Below are positions 42,651-50,272 of a DNA stretch of 64,000 bases, in pieces; the stretch's first letter is position 1, and each line of letters starts with the position of its first letter. The stretch spans positions 2,237,501 to 2,301,500 of the forward strand of contig NZ_SZWE01000001.1 of the NCBI RefSeq assembly GCF_009669325.1. The letters are read 5' to 3'. This DNA is from Roseovarius bejariae. GTDB taxonomy: Bacteria; Pseudomonadota; Alphaproteobacteria; Rhodobacterales; Rhodobacteraceae. Both the position numbers and the translations under genes were made by a program. Below the pieces are notes generated by a model. That model did no database searches, had not been told where the DNA came from, and was given only the letters and a program-made list of their open reading frames with translations.

Positions 42651-43655
42651 CTAATCCATTGCCTGCAGGACCGTGACGGCGATCATCTGGGTCACATCCT
42701 CGGCGCTACAGCCGCGTGACAGGTCATTGGCCGGCTTTGCAAGGCCCTGCAAAATCGGGCCGATGGCGGCGTATCCGCCCAGACGTTGGGTCATCTTGTA
42801 GCCGATGTTGCCCGCGTCGAGATTGGGGAAGATCATTACGTTGGCCTGCCCCGCGATATCGGAGTCGGGCGCTTTGCTGGCTCCGACCGAAGGCACGAAG
42901 GCCGCGTCGAATTGCAACTCGCCGTCGGCGTGCAGATCGGGGTGCGCGGCTTGCAGCTTGGCAAGGGCCTCGGTGACCTTGGTCACTTTCTCATGCCGGG
43001 CGCTGCCTTTGGTCGAGAACGACAGAAAGGCAATCTTGGGCTCGTCACGCATTAGCGTACGGCAAGAGCGGGCAGAGGCGGCGGCAATTTCGGCCAGTTC
43101 ATCCGCCGAAGGGTAAATCACCAGCCCGCTATCGGAATAAAGCATGGCGCGGGCGTGGGGCGTGGCCTGTTCCGGCGGGTACATCAGGAAAAAGCTTGAG
43201 ATCATGGCGGCGTCCGGCGCCTTGCCGATGACCTGAATGGCGGTGCGTACCACATCCGAGGTGGTGGCGACGGCCCCGCCAACGGTGCCGGTGGCATGGC
43301 CCATCCGCACCAGCATGGCCGCATAAATCAGGGGCGACTGCACGGCGGCCTGCGCGGCCTGCATATCCACGCCCTTGTGCTTGCGCAGATCGAAGAACGC
43401 TTCGGCGAAACTGTCTCTCAGGGGGCTTGTCGCGGGGTCGTGGATGGTCAGGTGATCGCTGGCCTCGGCCCCTTGGTCGGCCAGGGCCGCTTGCACGGCC
43501 TCGGTGTCGCCAACAAGGATGATATCGGCCAGACCGGCCTGAATTGCGTTCAGACCCCCTTGGACAACACGGGGGTCTGTGCCTTCGCTCAGGGCAATGG
43601 TGGCACGATGGGCCGGGGGATCTGACAAAAGCAGATTGATCGGTGTCTTCGTCAT
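42651..43655 (-). CDS. pta: Phosphate acetyltransferase
   Basis: Pta converts acetyl phosphate, the product of Xsc, to acetyl-CoA. The 334-residue length is that of the short single-domain Pta. Recognisable parts are IALSEGTDPRVVQGGLNAIQ near the N terminus, MGHATGTVGGAVATTSDVVRTAIQVIG near residue 115, and GELQFDAAFVPSVGASKAPDSDIAGQANVMIFPNLDAGNIGYKMTQRLGGYAAIGPILQGLAKPANDLSRG at the C-terminal end, the PTA/PTB signature. It follows xsc by 22 bp, so it is part of the taurine operon rather than the general acetate pathway. Confidence 0.93.
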   Translation of the reverse strand: MTKTPINLLLSDPPAHRATIALSEGTDPRVVQGGLNAIQAGLADIILVGDTEAVQAALADQGAEASDHLTIHDPATSPLRDSFAEAFFDLRKHKGVDMQAAQAAVQSPLIYAAMLVRMGHATGTVGGAVATTSDVVRTAIQVIGKAPDAAMISSFFLMYPPEQATPHARAMLYSDSGLVIYPSADELAEIAAASARSCRTLMRDEPKIAFLSFSTKGSARHEKVTKVTEALAKLQAAHPDLHADGELQFDAAFVPSVGASKAPDSDIAGQANVMIFPNLDAGNIGYKMTQRLGGYAAIGPILQGLAKPANDLSRGCSAEDVTQMIAVTVLQAMD

Positions 43656-43677
43656 CTTCCCCGGCCCTTGTCGTTGC

Positions 43678-45450
43678 TTATTGCGGGCACATGTCCGAGG
43701 CGTCGATACCGGCCACGGCCACGGGTTTCTTCATCGCGTCGCGGCGGAAGGGTTCGCCCAGTTCCTGGTTGATCATCGCCTCGATGAGGGTGGTGGTGCC
43801 GTTTTCCATCTGATCCTTGATCGCTTGGTTCAGCGCCTCGGTCAGTTCGTCCATGGTGCGGGCAACCACGCCTTTCAGGCCACAGGCCTTGGCGATACCG
43901 GCATAGCTCACATCGTCATCCAACTCGGTGCCGACGAAGTTGTCGTCGAACCACAGGGTCGAGTTGCGCTTTTCCGCACCCCATTGGTAGTTACGAAAGA
44001 CGATCTGCGTCACCGGGGGCCATTCGCTACGGCCGATGGCCGTCAGTTCGTTGACCGCGATACCGAAAGCACCGTCACCGGCAAAGCCCACAACCGGCAC
44101 ATCCGGGCAACCGATCTTGGCACCGACGATGGCAGGCAGGCCATAACCGCAAGGCCCGAACAGGCCCGGCGCAAGGTATTTGCGGCCTTCCTCGAACGCC
44201 GGATAGGCGTTGCCGATGGCGCAGTTGTTGCCGATGTCCGAGCTGATGATCGCCTCGCGCGGCAGGGCGCTCTGGATGGCACGCCATGCCATGCGGGGGC
44301 TCATCCATTCGGGCTTGTCGGCGCGGGCGCGCTCGTTCCAGCTTGTGCCGGGATCGTCGTCTTCGTGGTCCATCGACGATAGTTGCTGTGCCCAGCGGGA
44401 CTTGGTTTCGGCGATCTTGGCCTTGCGGGCCTCGCGACCTTCGTCACCGGCGGTGTCGGAGAGTTGGGCAAGGATGCCGTTTGCCACCTTGGCCGCGTCC
44501 CCCACGATACCGACGCTGACCTTCTTGGTCAGGCCGATGCGGTCGGGGTTGATGTCGACCTGAATGATCTTGGCGTCGGCGGGCCAGTATTCCATGCCAT
44601 AGCCCGGCAAGGTCGAGAACGGGTTGAGGCGGGTGCCGAGGCAAAGCACGACATCGGCCTCCTTGATCAGTTCCATACCCGCCTTGGAGCCGTTGTAGCC
44701 CAGCGGACCCGCGAACAGGGGGTGCGACCCGGGGAAGGCATCGTTGTGCTGGTAGCCCACGCACACCGGGGCATCCAGACGTTCGGCCAAGGCTTGGCTG
44801 GCTGCGATCCCGCCTTTCGACAGGACCACGCCAGCGCCGTTGAGGATCACCGGGTTCTTGGCTTCCGAGATCAGGCGTGCCGCTTCGGCGACCGAGTTTT
44901 CGCCGCCCGAAGAGCGTTCGAATTCAAGGGCTTGCGGAATTTCGATGTCCACCACTTGCGTCCAGTAATCACGCGGGATGTTGATCTGTGCGGGCGCCGA
45001 AAGCTGCTTCGCCTTCGAAATCACACGTGCCAGAACCTCGGCCACGCGGGTCGGGTCGCGCACCTCTTCCTGATAGGCGACCATGTCTTCGAACAGTTTC
45101 ATCTGTTCGACTTCCTGGAACCCACCCTGTCCGATGGTCTTGTTGGCGGCCTGCGGCGTGACCAGCAGAAGCGGCGTGTGGTTCCAATAAGCGGTTTTCA
45201 CAGCGGTCACGAAGTTGGTGATGCCGGGGCCGTTCTGGGCGATCATCATCGACATCTTGCCGGTCGCGCGGGTATAGCCATCGGACATCATGCCGGCACT
45301 TCCTTCGTGGGCACAGTCCCAGAAGGTGATTCCGGCCTTCGGGAACAGGTCGGAGATCGGCATCATGGCTGATCCGATGATCCCGAAGGCATGTTCGATC
45401 CCGTGGCGTTGAAGGGTTTTGACGAAGGCTTCTTCGGTGGTCATCTTCAT
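43678..45450 (-). CDS. xsc: Sulfoacetaldehyde acetyltransferase
   Basis: Xsc is a thiamine-diphosphate enzyme that uses phosphate to cleave sulfoacetaldehyde into acetyl phosphate and sulfite, releasing the sulfonate sulfur. The 590-residue protein has the N-terminal ThDP region (FGIIGSAMMPISDLFPKAGITFWDCAHEGSAGMMSDGYTRATG), the PFOR-like EVQ..QMKLFEDM segment and the ThDP-Mg site VGFAGDGAFGIAVNELTA near residue 455. The start is ATG 45450 behind GGGAG; the ATG at 45465 lacks a site. The upstream region holds two TauR-box-like direct repeats 23 bp apart. Confidence 0.95.
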   Translation of the reverse strand: MKMTTEEAFVKTLQRHGIEHAFGIIGSAMMPISDLFPKAGITFWDCAHEGSAGMMSDGYTRATGKMSMMIAQNGPGITNFVTAVKTAYWNHTPLLLVTPQAANKTIGQGGFQEVEQMKLFEDMVAYQEEVRDPTRVAEVLARVISKAKQLSAPAQINIPRDYWTQVVDIEIPQALEFERSSGGENSVAEAARLISEAKNPVILNGAGVVLSKGGIAASQALAERLDAPVCVGYQHNDAFPGSHPLFAGPLGYNGSKAGMELIKEADVVLCLGTRLNPFSTLPGYGMEYWPADAKIIQVDINPDRIGLTKKVSVGIVGDAAKVANGILAQLSDTAGDEGREARKAKIAETKSRWAQQLSSMDHEDDDPGTSWNERARADKPEWMSPRMAWRAIQSALPREAIISSDIGNNCAIGNAYPAFEEGRKYLAPGLFGPCGYGLPAIVGAKIGCPDVPVVGFAGDGAFGIAVNELTAIGRSEWPPVTQIVFRNYQWGAEKRNSTLWFDDNFVGTELDDDVSYAGIAKACGLKGVVARTMDELTEALNQAIKDQMENGTTTLIEAMINQELGEPFRRDAMKKPVAVAGIDASDMCPQ

Positions 45451-45526
45451 GTCTGGCACTCCCATGAGAAAAATGGCCGGAGGTCCGGCGAGTCGGGCCG
45501 AAGGTATGCCGCACCGCCCCTGCGAA

Positions 45527-45559
45527 GTAGGGCCAGTTATAAAACCATGCTATGTCCAG
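45527..45559 (-). promoter_or_regulatory. Pair of TauR-box-like direct repeats before xsc
   Basis: On the minus strand CTGGACATAG (45550-45559) is followed by CTGGCCCTAC (45527-45536), 23 bp start to start. Both resemble the CTGGACYTAA repeat reported for TauR of Rhodobacter capsulatus (recalled, not checked). A second pair with the same 23-bp spacing lies before tpa. The pair sits 77-109 bp upstream of the xsc start. Confidence 0.6.
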
Positions 45560-45569
45560 TGTAAATTAA

Positions 45570-45592
45570 AAATGAGACTTGACGTCTCATTT
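45570..45592 (-). terminator. Inverted repeat in the tauR-xsc gap, possible terminator
   Basis: AAATGAGAC (45570-45578) and GTCTCATTT (45584-45592) form a 9-bp perfect stem with a TTGAC loop. On the minus strand it is followed by TTTAATTT, fitting termination of tauR transcripts before xsc. An operator role cannot be excluded. Confidence 0.5.
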
Positions 45593-45628
45593 GCTGTCAA
45601 TAAGGGCGGCTTTCCAAAATTCAAAATT

Positions 45629-45664
45629 ATACTGAAAATTAAATTTACAATTATTTTTCAGTAT
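45629..45664. terminator. AT-rich inverted repeat just after tauR
   Basis: ATACTGAAAA (45629-45638) and TTTTCAGTAT (45655-45664) are perfect 10-bp complements around a 16-base AT-rich loop, 27 bases past the tauR stop. It lies in a roughly 100-bp patch that is strikingly AT-rich for this genome. Confidence 0.45.
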
Positions 45665-45690
45665 CTTGAAGATTTCGCGCATGGCTCCTC

Positions 45691-47160
45691 TTAACTTCTG
45701 GCCTTGGCCAGCTCCTGTGCCAGAATCGCGATTCCCTCGGGGATGTGCTCGGACGGGATCGAAGAATAGGCCAACCTGTAAAAGTTGCGCGGTGCGCCGG
45801 GGCCGCGAAAGAAGGTGCGCCCCGGTTCGATCAAAACGCTGCGCGCACGCAGGGCGTGATCCAGTTCCTCGGTGTCCACGCCTTTGGGCGCGCGCATCCA
45901 GATGGACGACCCGCCAAACACCCCGCGCCCCTCTACACCAAGCCCATGATCGGCCAGCGCCTGTTCCATGACCTTGCGACGGCGGGCAAAAACCTGCCCC
46001 ATGCGCCGTATCAGGCTGTCGTAATGTCCAAGGCTCAGGAAATAGGCCGCCGTGCGCTGAATATGCCCCGGCGGGTGGCGCAGAACCGAGGCGCGCAAGG
46101 CGCGGCATTCGCGGATAAACTGTTTCGATCCAACTAGATAACCCAGCCGCAGCCCCGGAAAGATCGACTTGGAGAAACTGCCCACGTAAATCACCCGCCC
46201 CTCGGTATCGAGCGATTTCAACGCCGGTGAAGGGCTGCCGAGAAACGAGATTTCAAATTCGTAATCGTCTTCGACAATCAAGGCGTCCATCTCGCGCGCC
46301 TTGTCCAACAGGGCCTTGCGCCGGTCCAGCGGCATGGTGGCATTGGTCGGCGATTGGTGGCTGGGCGTGGTAAAGATCACATCGGCATGATCGGGCAGGG
46401 CCTCGGGAGGCAGGCCGTTGGGGTCCACCTCCACCGCCGAGAGGTGGCACCGTGACTGCGTGAGAATATCACGCAGCGCGTGGTAACACGGCTCCTCGAT
46501 CGCGGCGGTGCGCCGTTGGGTCAGCAAGACCTGCGCCGTCAGCCAAAGCGCGTTCTGCGCGCCCATGGTCACGAGGATTTCATCGGGTTGGGCAAGGATG
46601 CCGCGCCGGGGCAGGGTGTGGCGCGCGATGAACTCGATCAGCTTGGGGTCGTCTTGGTCGAAGTAATCGGTCGTCAGGGCGGAAAAATCCTTTTGGCCAA
46701 GGGCTTGCAATGCGCAATGGCGCCAGTTGGCATGATCGAACAGGCTTGGATCGGTTTGCCCGTAGATGAAAGGATAGCGGTAGCTTGACCAATCAAGCGG
46801 TTTGGTCGGGGTGCGCCCACCGGTGAAACGACGGCCAAGCGCGCGGGACCAGTCGATATTGTCTCCGTTGCTGGTGGGGTTCGGGGTGAATTGCGGAGGT
46901 TCGGGGGCATTTTCAGACACGAAATACCCCGACCGGTCGCGCGATTCGAGGTAATCATTCGCCAACAGTTCCGTATAAGCCAGCGTTACGGTGATCCGGC
47001 TGACCCCCAGATGCTGCGCTAACTTACGGGAACTGGGGAGTTTTTCACCTTTGCGGAACCGCCCCGAGAGGATGCCATGGGCGATCATCTGTTGGATGCG
47101 GGCCTGTAGCGTGCCCTCCCCATCGGGGCTGAGAAAGAAGGTTTCGATCGAGATTGCCAT
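45691..47160 (-). CDS. tauR: TauR-like GntR/MocR regulator with aminotransferase domain
   Basis: This is a MocR-type regulator of 489 residues: an N-terminal GntR winged helix (IQQMIAHGILSGRFRKGEKLPSSRKLAQHLGVSRITVTLAYTELLANDYLESRDRSGYFV, residues 20-85) joined to a class I aminotransferase fold with a PLP lysine in VGSFSKSIFPGLRLGYLVG. It is the expected activator of taurine genes and sits directly upstream of xsc-pta-soeABC in the same orientation. The effector domain senses taurine-like amines through PLP in relatives. The gap to xsc contains inverted repeats and two TauR-box-like sequences. Confidence 0.88.
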   Translation of the reverse strand: MAISIETFFLSPDGEGTLQARIQQMIAHGILSGRFRKGEKLPSSRKLAQHLGVSRITVTLAYTELLANDYLESRDRSGYFVSENAPEPPQFTPNPTSNGDNIDWSRALGRRFTGGRTPTKPLDWSSYRYPFIYGQTDPSLFDHANWRHCALQALGQKDFSALTTDYFDQDDPKLIEFIARHTLPRRGILAQPDEILVTMGAQNALWLTAQVLLTQRRTAAIEEPCYHALRDILTQSRCHLSAVEVDPNGLPPEALPDHADVIFTTPSHQSPTNATMPLDRRKALLDKAREMDALIVEDDYEFEISFLGSPSPALKSLDTEGRVIYVGSFSKSIFPGLRLGYLVGSKQFIRECRALRASVLRHPPGHIQRTAAYFLSLGHYDSLIRRMGQVFARRRKVMEQALADHGLGVEGRGVFGGSSIWMRAPKGVDTEELDHALRARSVLIEPGRTFFRGPGAPRNFYRLAYSSIPSEHIPEGIAILAQELAKARS

Positions 47161-47314
47161 GGAGGCGACGTTAGATTGGACTTATCGCGCTGGCAATCTG
47201 GTATGGTGCGGGAGTTAGCAAAAATATCCCGCGCACAATGCGTTTGCGCCGGAAGGCATAGTTCTGTTGGGTATGAAGGAACAGGATCTGAAGCAGGCCA
47301 AGGGAGAGACAAGC

Positions 47315-47662
47315 ATGATCGCGATCATTTTCGAAGTGATCCCCGGTGAGGGGCAGAAGGCGGACTATCTGGAGATGGCCGCGAAGATGCGCCCTTTGGC
47401 CGAAAGCGTCGAGGGGTTCATCAGCGTGGAGCGGTTCCAGAGCCTGACCAACCCCGAAAAACTGCTGTCGCTGAGTTATTGGGAGGATGAGGCGGCGGTA
47501 GAGCGCTGGCGCAGGCTGGAGGCGCATCGCGGCGCGCAACGGGCTGGGCGTGAGCGCATGTTCGACGACTATCGTCTGCGGGTGCTCAGCGTGATCCGCG
47601 ATTACGGGATGCATGACCGGGCCCAAGCGCCGGAGGACAGCAAAGAGGTGCATGGGGTGTAA
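47315..47662 (+). CDS. Antibiotic biosynthesis monooxygenase (ABM) domain protein
   Basis: This is a 115-residue protein of the dimeric alpha/beta-barrel ABM fold: IAIIFEVIPGEGQKADYLEMAAKMRPLAESVEGFISVERFQSLTNPEKLLSLSYWEDEAAVERWRRLEAHR. The serine-tyrosine-tryptophan segment LSLSYWED and the arginine-histidine pair in WRRLEAHR are typical of the family, which includes quinone-type monooxygenases and heme-degrading enzymes as well as unassigned members. AGGGAGAG precedes ATG 47315. It is divergent from tauR. No role in taurine use is evident. Confidence 0.82.
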   Translation: MIAIIFEVIPGEGQKADYLEMAAKMRPLAESVEGFISVERFQSLTNPEKLLSLSYWEDEAAVERWRRLEAHRGAQRAGRERMFDDYRLRVLSVIRDYGMHDRAQAPEDSKEVHGV

Positions 47663-47667
47663 GGATG

Positions 47668-47690
47668 CCGAAATCTTGAAAAGATTTCGG
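47668..47690 (+). terminator. Hairpin after the ABM gene
   Basis: CCGAAATCTT (47668-47677) pairs with AAGATTTCGG (47681-47690), a 10-bp perfect stem with a GAA loop 6 bases after the stop. A second stem, CCGATTTC/GAAATCGG (47692-47699 with 47707-47714), follows immediately. Confidence 0.75.
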
Positions 47691-47730
47691 TCCGATTTCA
47701 TTTCAAGAAATCGGTGTCTCGCGGAACAAA

Positions 47731-47751
47731 CCCCGGCGCATCGCGCCGGGG
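47731..47751. terminator. GC hairpin between convergent ABM and hupE-like genes
   Basis: CCCCGGCGC (47731-47739) pairs with GCGCCGGGG (47743-47751) around an ATC loop, 14 bases beyond the stop of the minus-strand HupE-like gene. On the minus strand TTTGTT follows, so it mainly fits that gene. Confidence 0.7.
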
Positions 47752-47764
47752 TGCCGTGCGACGG

Positions 47765-48346
47765 TTAACCGAAGGCGATGGCCGCCCCGGCCAATGCGGT
47801 GGCCCCGCCCATTATGCGCAGGACAAGGCCCGAGCCAGCCTGTAGGGCACGGGCGAAGATCAGGGCAATAAGAAGGCCCATGGCATGCAGGCCCGCCGTG
47901 GCGATGGCAAAGCCAGTGCCGAATGTCAGCGCCTGCGCACTGCCGAGTTCTCCGCCGTGGGCGTGACCGTGAAAAAGCGCAAAACCCGCGACCAGCGCCA
48001 TGGCCCATGGGGCGGCGGGGCGCAAGGCCATGGCCACGACGAGGCCCAGAACGATGATTGAGGCAAGGATGGCCGGTTCGACCATCGGCAGCGGTAGGCC
48101 AATCAGAGCCAGTGCGAAACCCGCCAGCATCGCCAGTACGAAGGCCGTGGGCACTTGCCAAAGGGCGCGGCCACCGATCTGCGCGGCCCAGAGACCAACG
48201 GCGATCATCGCCAGCACGTGATCGAGGCCGAAAAGCGGATGTGTGACCCCGGCAAGGAAAGAGCCGTATTCACCCGGCGGCAGATGCGCGGCGGCAGGAG
48301 TGGCGGCCAGTGTGGCCAGTATGGCGAGTGCGGGGGTCTTTTCCAT
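47765..48346 (-). CDS. HupE/UreJ family membrane protein
   Basis: This is a 193-residue inner-membrane protein with about six helices and a signal-like N terminus ending AAAHL. The hallmark is HPLFGLDHVLAMIAVGLWAAQIGG near residue 36, the HupE/UreJ metal-coordinating histidine region, with a second histidine cluster FALFHGHAHGGE near residue 122. Relatives import nickel (or cobalt) for hydrogenase or urease. The gene has no nickel enzyme beside it here. ATG 48346 follows GAGGA. It sits between the ABM gene and tpa, on the same strand as tpa. Confidence 0.85.
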   Translation of the reverse strand: MEKTPALAILATLAATPAAAHLPPGEYGSFLAGVTHPLFGLDHVLAMIAVGLWAAQIGGRALWQVPTAFVLAMLAGFALALIGLPLPMVEPAILASIIVLGLVVAMALRPAAPWAMALVAGFALFHGHAHGGELGSAQALTFGTGFAIATAGLHAMGLLIALIFARALQAGSGLVLRIMGGATALAGAAIAFG

Positions 48347-48437
48347 GTGGTCCTCGATTTGGTCTGCCAGCGCCTCGGTATGAGTCGCGCCTTGGGTCAG
48401 ATGGCCTGCCTTTGGCCGAGGATGCAACCATGCGGAC

Positions 48438-48464
48438 AAAAAACCCCGGCGCGGCGCGCCGGGG
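48438..48464 (-). terminator. Intrinsic terminator of tpa
   Basis: CCCCGGCGC (48444-48452) pairs with GCGCCGGGG (48456-48464). Read on the minus strand the stem is followed by TTTTTTGTCC. It lies about 33 bp beyond the tpa stop. Confidence 0.85.
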
Positions 48465-48496
48465 AGTAGGGAAGTCGCTAATCATTGGGAGTATGG

Positions 48497-49879
48497 TTAG
48501 CCGAATACCTTGGTCAGGGCCTTGTCGGTGGCCTCGACGATCTGGTCGATGTCGTCCTTGGTCGAGATCAGCGCCGGCGAATAGCACAGGGTATTGTTGA
48601 ATCCCGGGATCGAGCGGTTGGTGACGCCGATGATCACGCCCTGGGCGTTGCAGTCTCCCACCACGGCCTGCGCCAGCTTCTCGTCCACCGGCTCGCGACT
48701 GTCACGGTCGGCCACCAGTTCGGCCCCAAGGAACAGGCCCTTGCCGCGCACTTCGCCGATCACGGCGTGCTTGTCTTGCAGCGCGCTGAGTTGATCCAGC
48801 ATGTAGTCGCCCATCGCGGTGGTGTTTTCGAGCAGGCCTTCCTCTTCGATGATCGCCATGTTCTCCAGCGCCGCCGCGGGACCGGCCGTACAGCCGCCGA
48901 AGGTGGAAATGTCGCGGAAGTAGTCCATCGGGTCTTCGGGCGCTTCCTTGAACATGTCGAAGACCTTTTCATTGGTCACGCAGCAGGCGATCGCGGCATA
49001 GCCCGATGCAACACCCTTGGCCATGGTCACGAAATCGGGTTCGATGCCGTAATGCTGATAGCCGAACCATGTGCCGGTGCGGCCCACGCCGCAGACCACT
49101 TCGTCGATATGCAGCAGGATGTCGTACTTGCGGCAAATCTCCTGTACGCGGGGCCAGTACCCCGGCGGCGGGGTGATGACGCCACCGCCCGCTGTCACGG
49201 GCTCAAGGCACAGCGCGCCGACGGTATCGGGACCTTCGGCAAGGATCACCTCTTCGATGGCATTGGCGGCGGCCACGCCGTATTCCTCGCCCGAAAGATC
49301 CCATTGCGCGCGGTATTCCATGCAATGCGGCACGCGCACGAAACCCGGTGCGAAGGGGCCGTATTGCGCGTTGCGCTCATCCTGGCCGCCCGCCGACATG
49401 GTGGCGAGGGTGGAGCCGTGATAATCGCGCTCGCGATACAGGATCTTGTGCTTTTTGCCGCCATAGCGCTTGTGCGCGATCTGGCGGACCATCTTGAAGG
49501 CTTTCTCGTTCGCTTCCGAGCCCGAGTTGGTGTAGTACACCCGGCTCATGCCCGGCATCTTCTCGATCAGGCGCTCGGAAAACAGCGCACCGGGAATGGA
49601 GCCGGTGGTGCCCGCAAAATAATTCAGCTTGATGAGCTGGTCGCGCACGGCGTTGGCGATGCGTTCACGGCCATAGCCGACGTTGACGGTCCAGACTCCG
49701 CCCGAGACCGCATCGAGGTGTTCCTTGCCGTGCTGATCCCAGACGCGCATACCCTTGCCCTCGACGATGATACGCGGGGCGCCGGTTTCAAACGGCTTGT
49801 GCTGGATCAGATGATGCCAGACATGGGCGCGGTCGGCATCGACGACCTTTTCGATATCGTTGTTCAGGGTGCCATCCAT
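48497..49879 (-). CDS. tpa: Taurine:pyruvate aminotransferase
   Basis: Tpa transfers the amino group of taurine to pyruvate, giving sulfoacetaldehyde and alanine, the first step of taurine breakdown. The 460-residue class III aminotransferase starts MDGTLNNDIEKVVDADRAHVWHHLIQHKP, a typical Tpa N terminus. Motifs include YTNSGSEANEKAFKMVRQIAHKRYGGKKHKILYRERDYHGST, LLHIDEVVCGVGRTGTWFGYQHYG and the PLP lysine in VTMAKGVASGYAAIACCV. Start at 49879 follows GGAG. It is divergent from tauABC with TauR-box-like repeats between them. Confidence 0.93.
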   Translation of the reverse strand: MDGTLNNDIEKVVDADRAHVWHHLIQHKPFETGAPRIIVEGKGMRVWDQHGKEHLDAVSGGVWTVNVGYGRERIANAVRDQLIKLNYFAGTTGSIPGALFSERLIEKMPGMSRVYYTNSGSEANEKAFKMVRQIAHKRYGGKKHKILYRERDYHGSTLATMSAGGQDERNAQYGPFAPGFVRVPHCMEYRAQWDLSGEEYGVAAANAIEEVILAEGPDTVGALCLEPVTAGGGVITPPPGYWPRVQEICRKYDILLHIDEVVCGVGRTGTWFGYQHYGIEPDFVTMAKGVASGYAAIACCVTNEKVFDMFKEAPEDPMDYFRDISTFGGCTAGPAAALENMAIIEEEGLLENTTAMGDYMLDQLSALQDKHAVIGEVRGKGLFLGAELVADRDSREPVDEKLAQAVVGDCNAQGVIIGVTNRSIPGFNNTLCYSPALISTKDDIDQIVEATDKALTKVFG

Positions 49880-49980
49880 CTTGGGTCTCCATTGGTTGGG
49901 CCCGGGTTTCGCATACCGGGGGGCGGGCCATGGCCCGGTGCTGTCATCTGGGCATATCAGCCCCGAATCCGGTGACTTCG

Positions 49981-50013
49981 ATAGGGCCAGATGGGATGTT
50001 TGTCTAAGGCCAA
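49981..50013 (-). promoter_or_regulatory. Pair of TauR-box-like direct repeats between tpa and tauA
   Basis: On the minus strand TTGGCCTTAG (50004-50013) is followed by CTGGCCCTAT (49981-49990), 23 bp start to start. This is the same spacing and orientation relative to tpa as the pair before xsc. They lie about 102-134 bp before the tpa start. Confidence 0.6.
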
Positions 50014-50073
50014 ATGCCCTGTCTGTGCGAGCTTTGGTTTCCAATGTACCATATTATGCCGTTTCGATTTGCG

Positions 50074-50088
50074 ATTTCCCGAAATTTG
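50074..50088. promoter_or_regulatory. Palindromic ATTTCCCGAAATTTG site in the tauA-tpa region
   Basis: The 15-mer, with inverted ATTTC/GAAAT arms, is identical to one at 33034-33048 before the usp-alanine symporter operon, and a close variant lies before soeA. It is about 185-205 bp from both divergent start codons. A regulator common to these sulfur and alanine genes is conceivable. Confidence 0.4.
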
Positions 50089-50272
50089 CCTTCGCAAAGC
50101 GCGAAATGCCGATCCGGATGTCACAAAAGGATTGATCGCAATCGCGAATTGGTCTCGGATGTGCCTGCACCGGATGCCGGCGCCTGCCCCACGGGGCGGG
50201 GCCCGTCCGCGCACCCAACAACGAAAGGGTCGGTAACGGCCTGGTCAAAGAACCAACGGGAGAACCAAGATT

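Larger units (their letters stand above)
49880..50272. promoter_or_regulatory. Divergent tpa-tauA control region
   Basis: These 393 bases hold no gene that I can support. They contain two TauR-box-like direct repeats (49981-50013), a palindromic ATTTCCCGAAATTTG (50074-50088) shared with the usp-symporter promoter, and an AT-richer patch around 50040-50090. The region should carry both the tpa and tauABC promoters. Confidence 0.6.

Noticed and set aside
47176..47185. Single TTGGACTTAT near the tauR start as a TauR autoregulatory site
   Set aside because: It matches the box fairly well, but no partner lies 23 bp away as in the other two promoters, so it was not listed.
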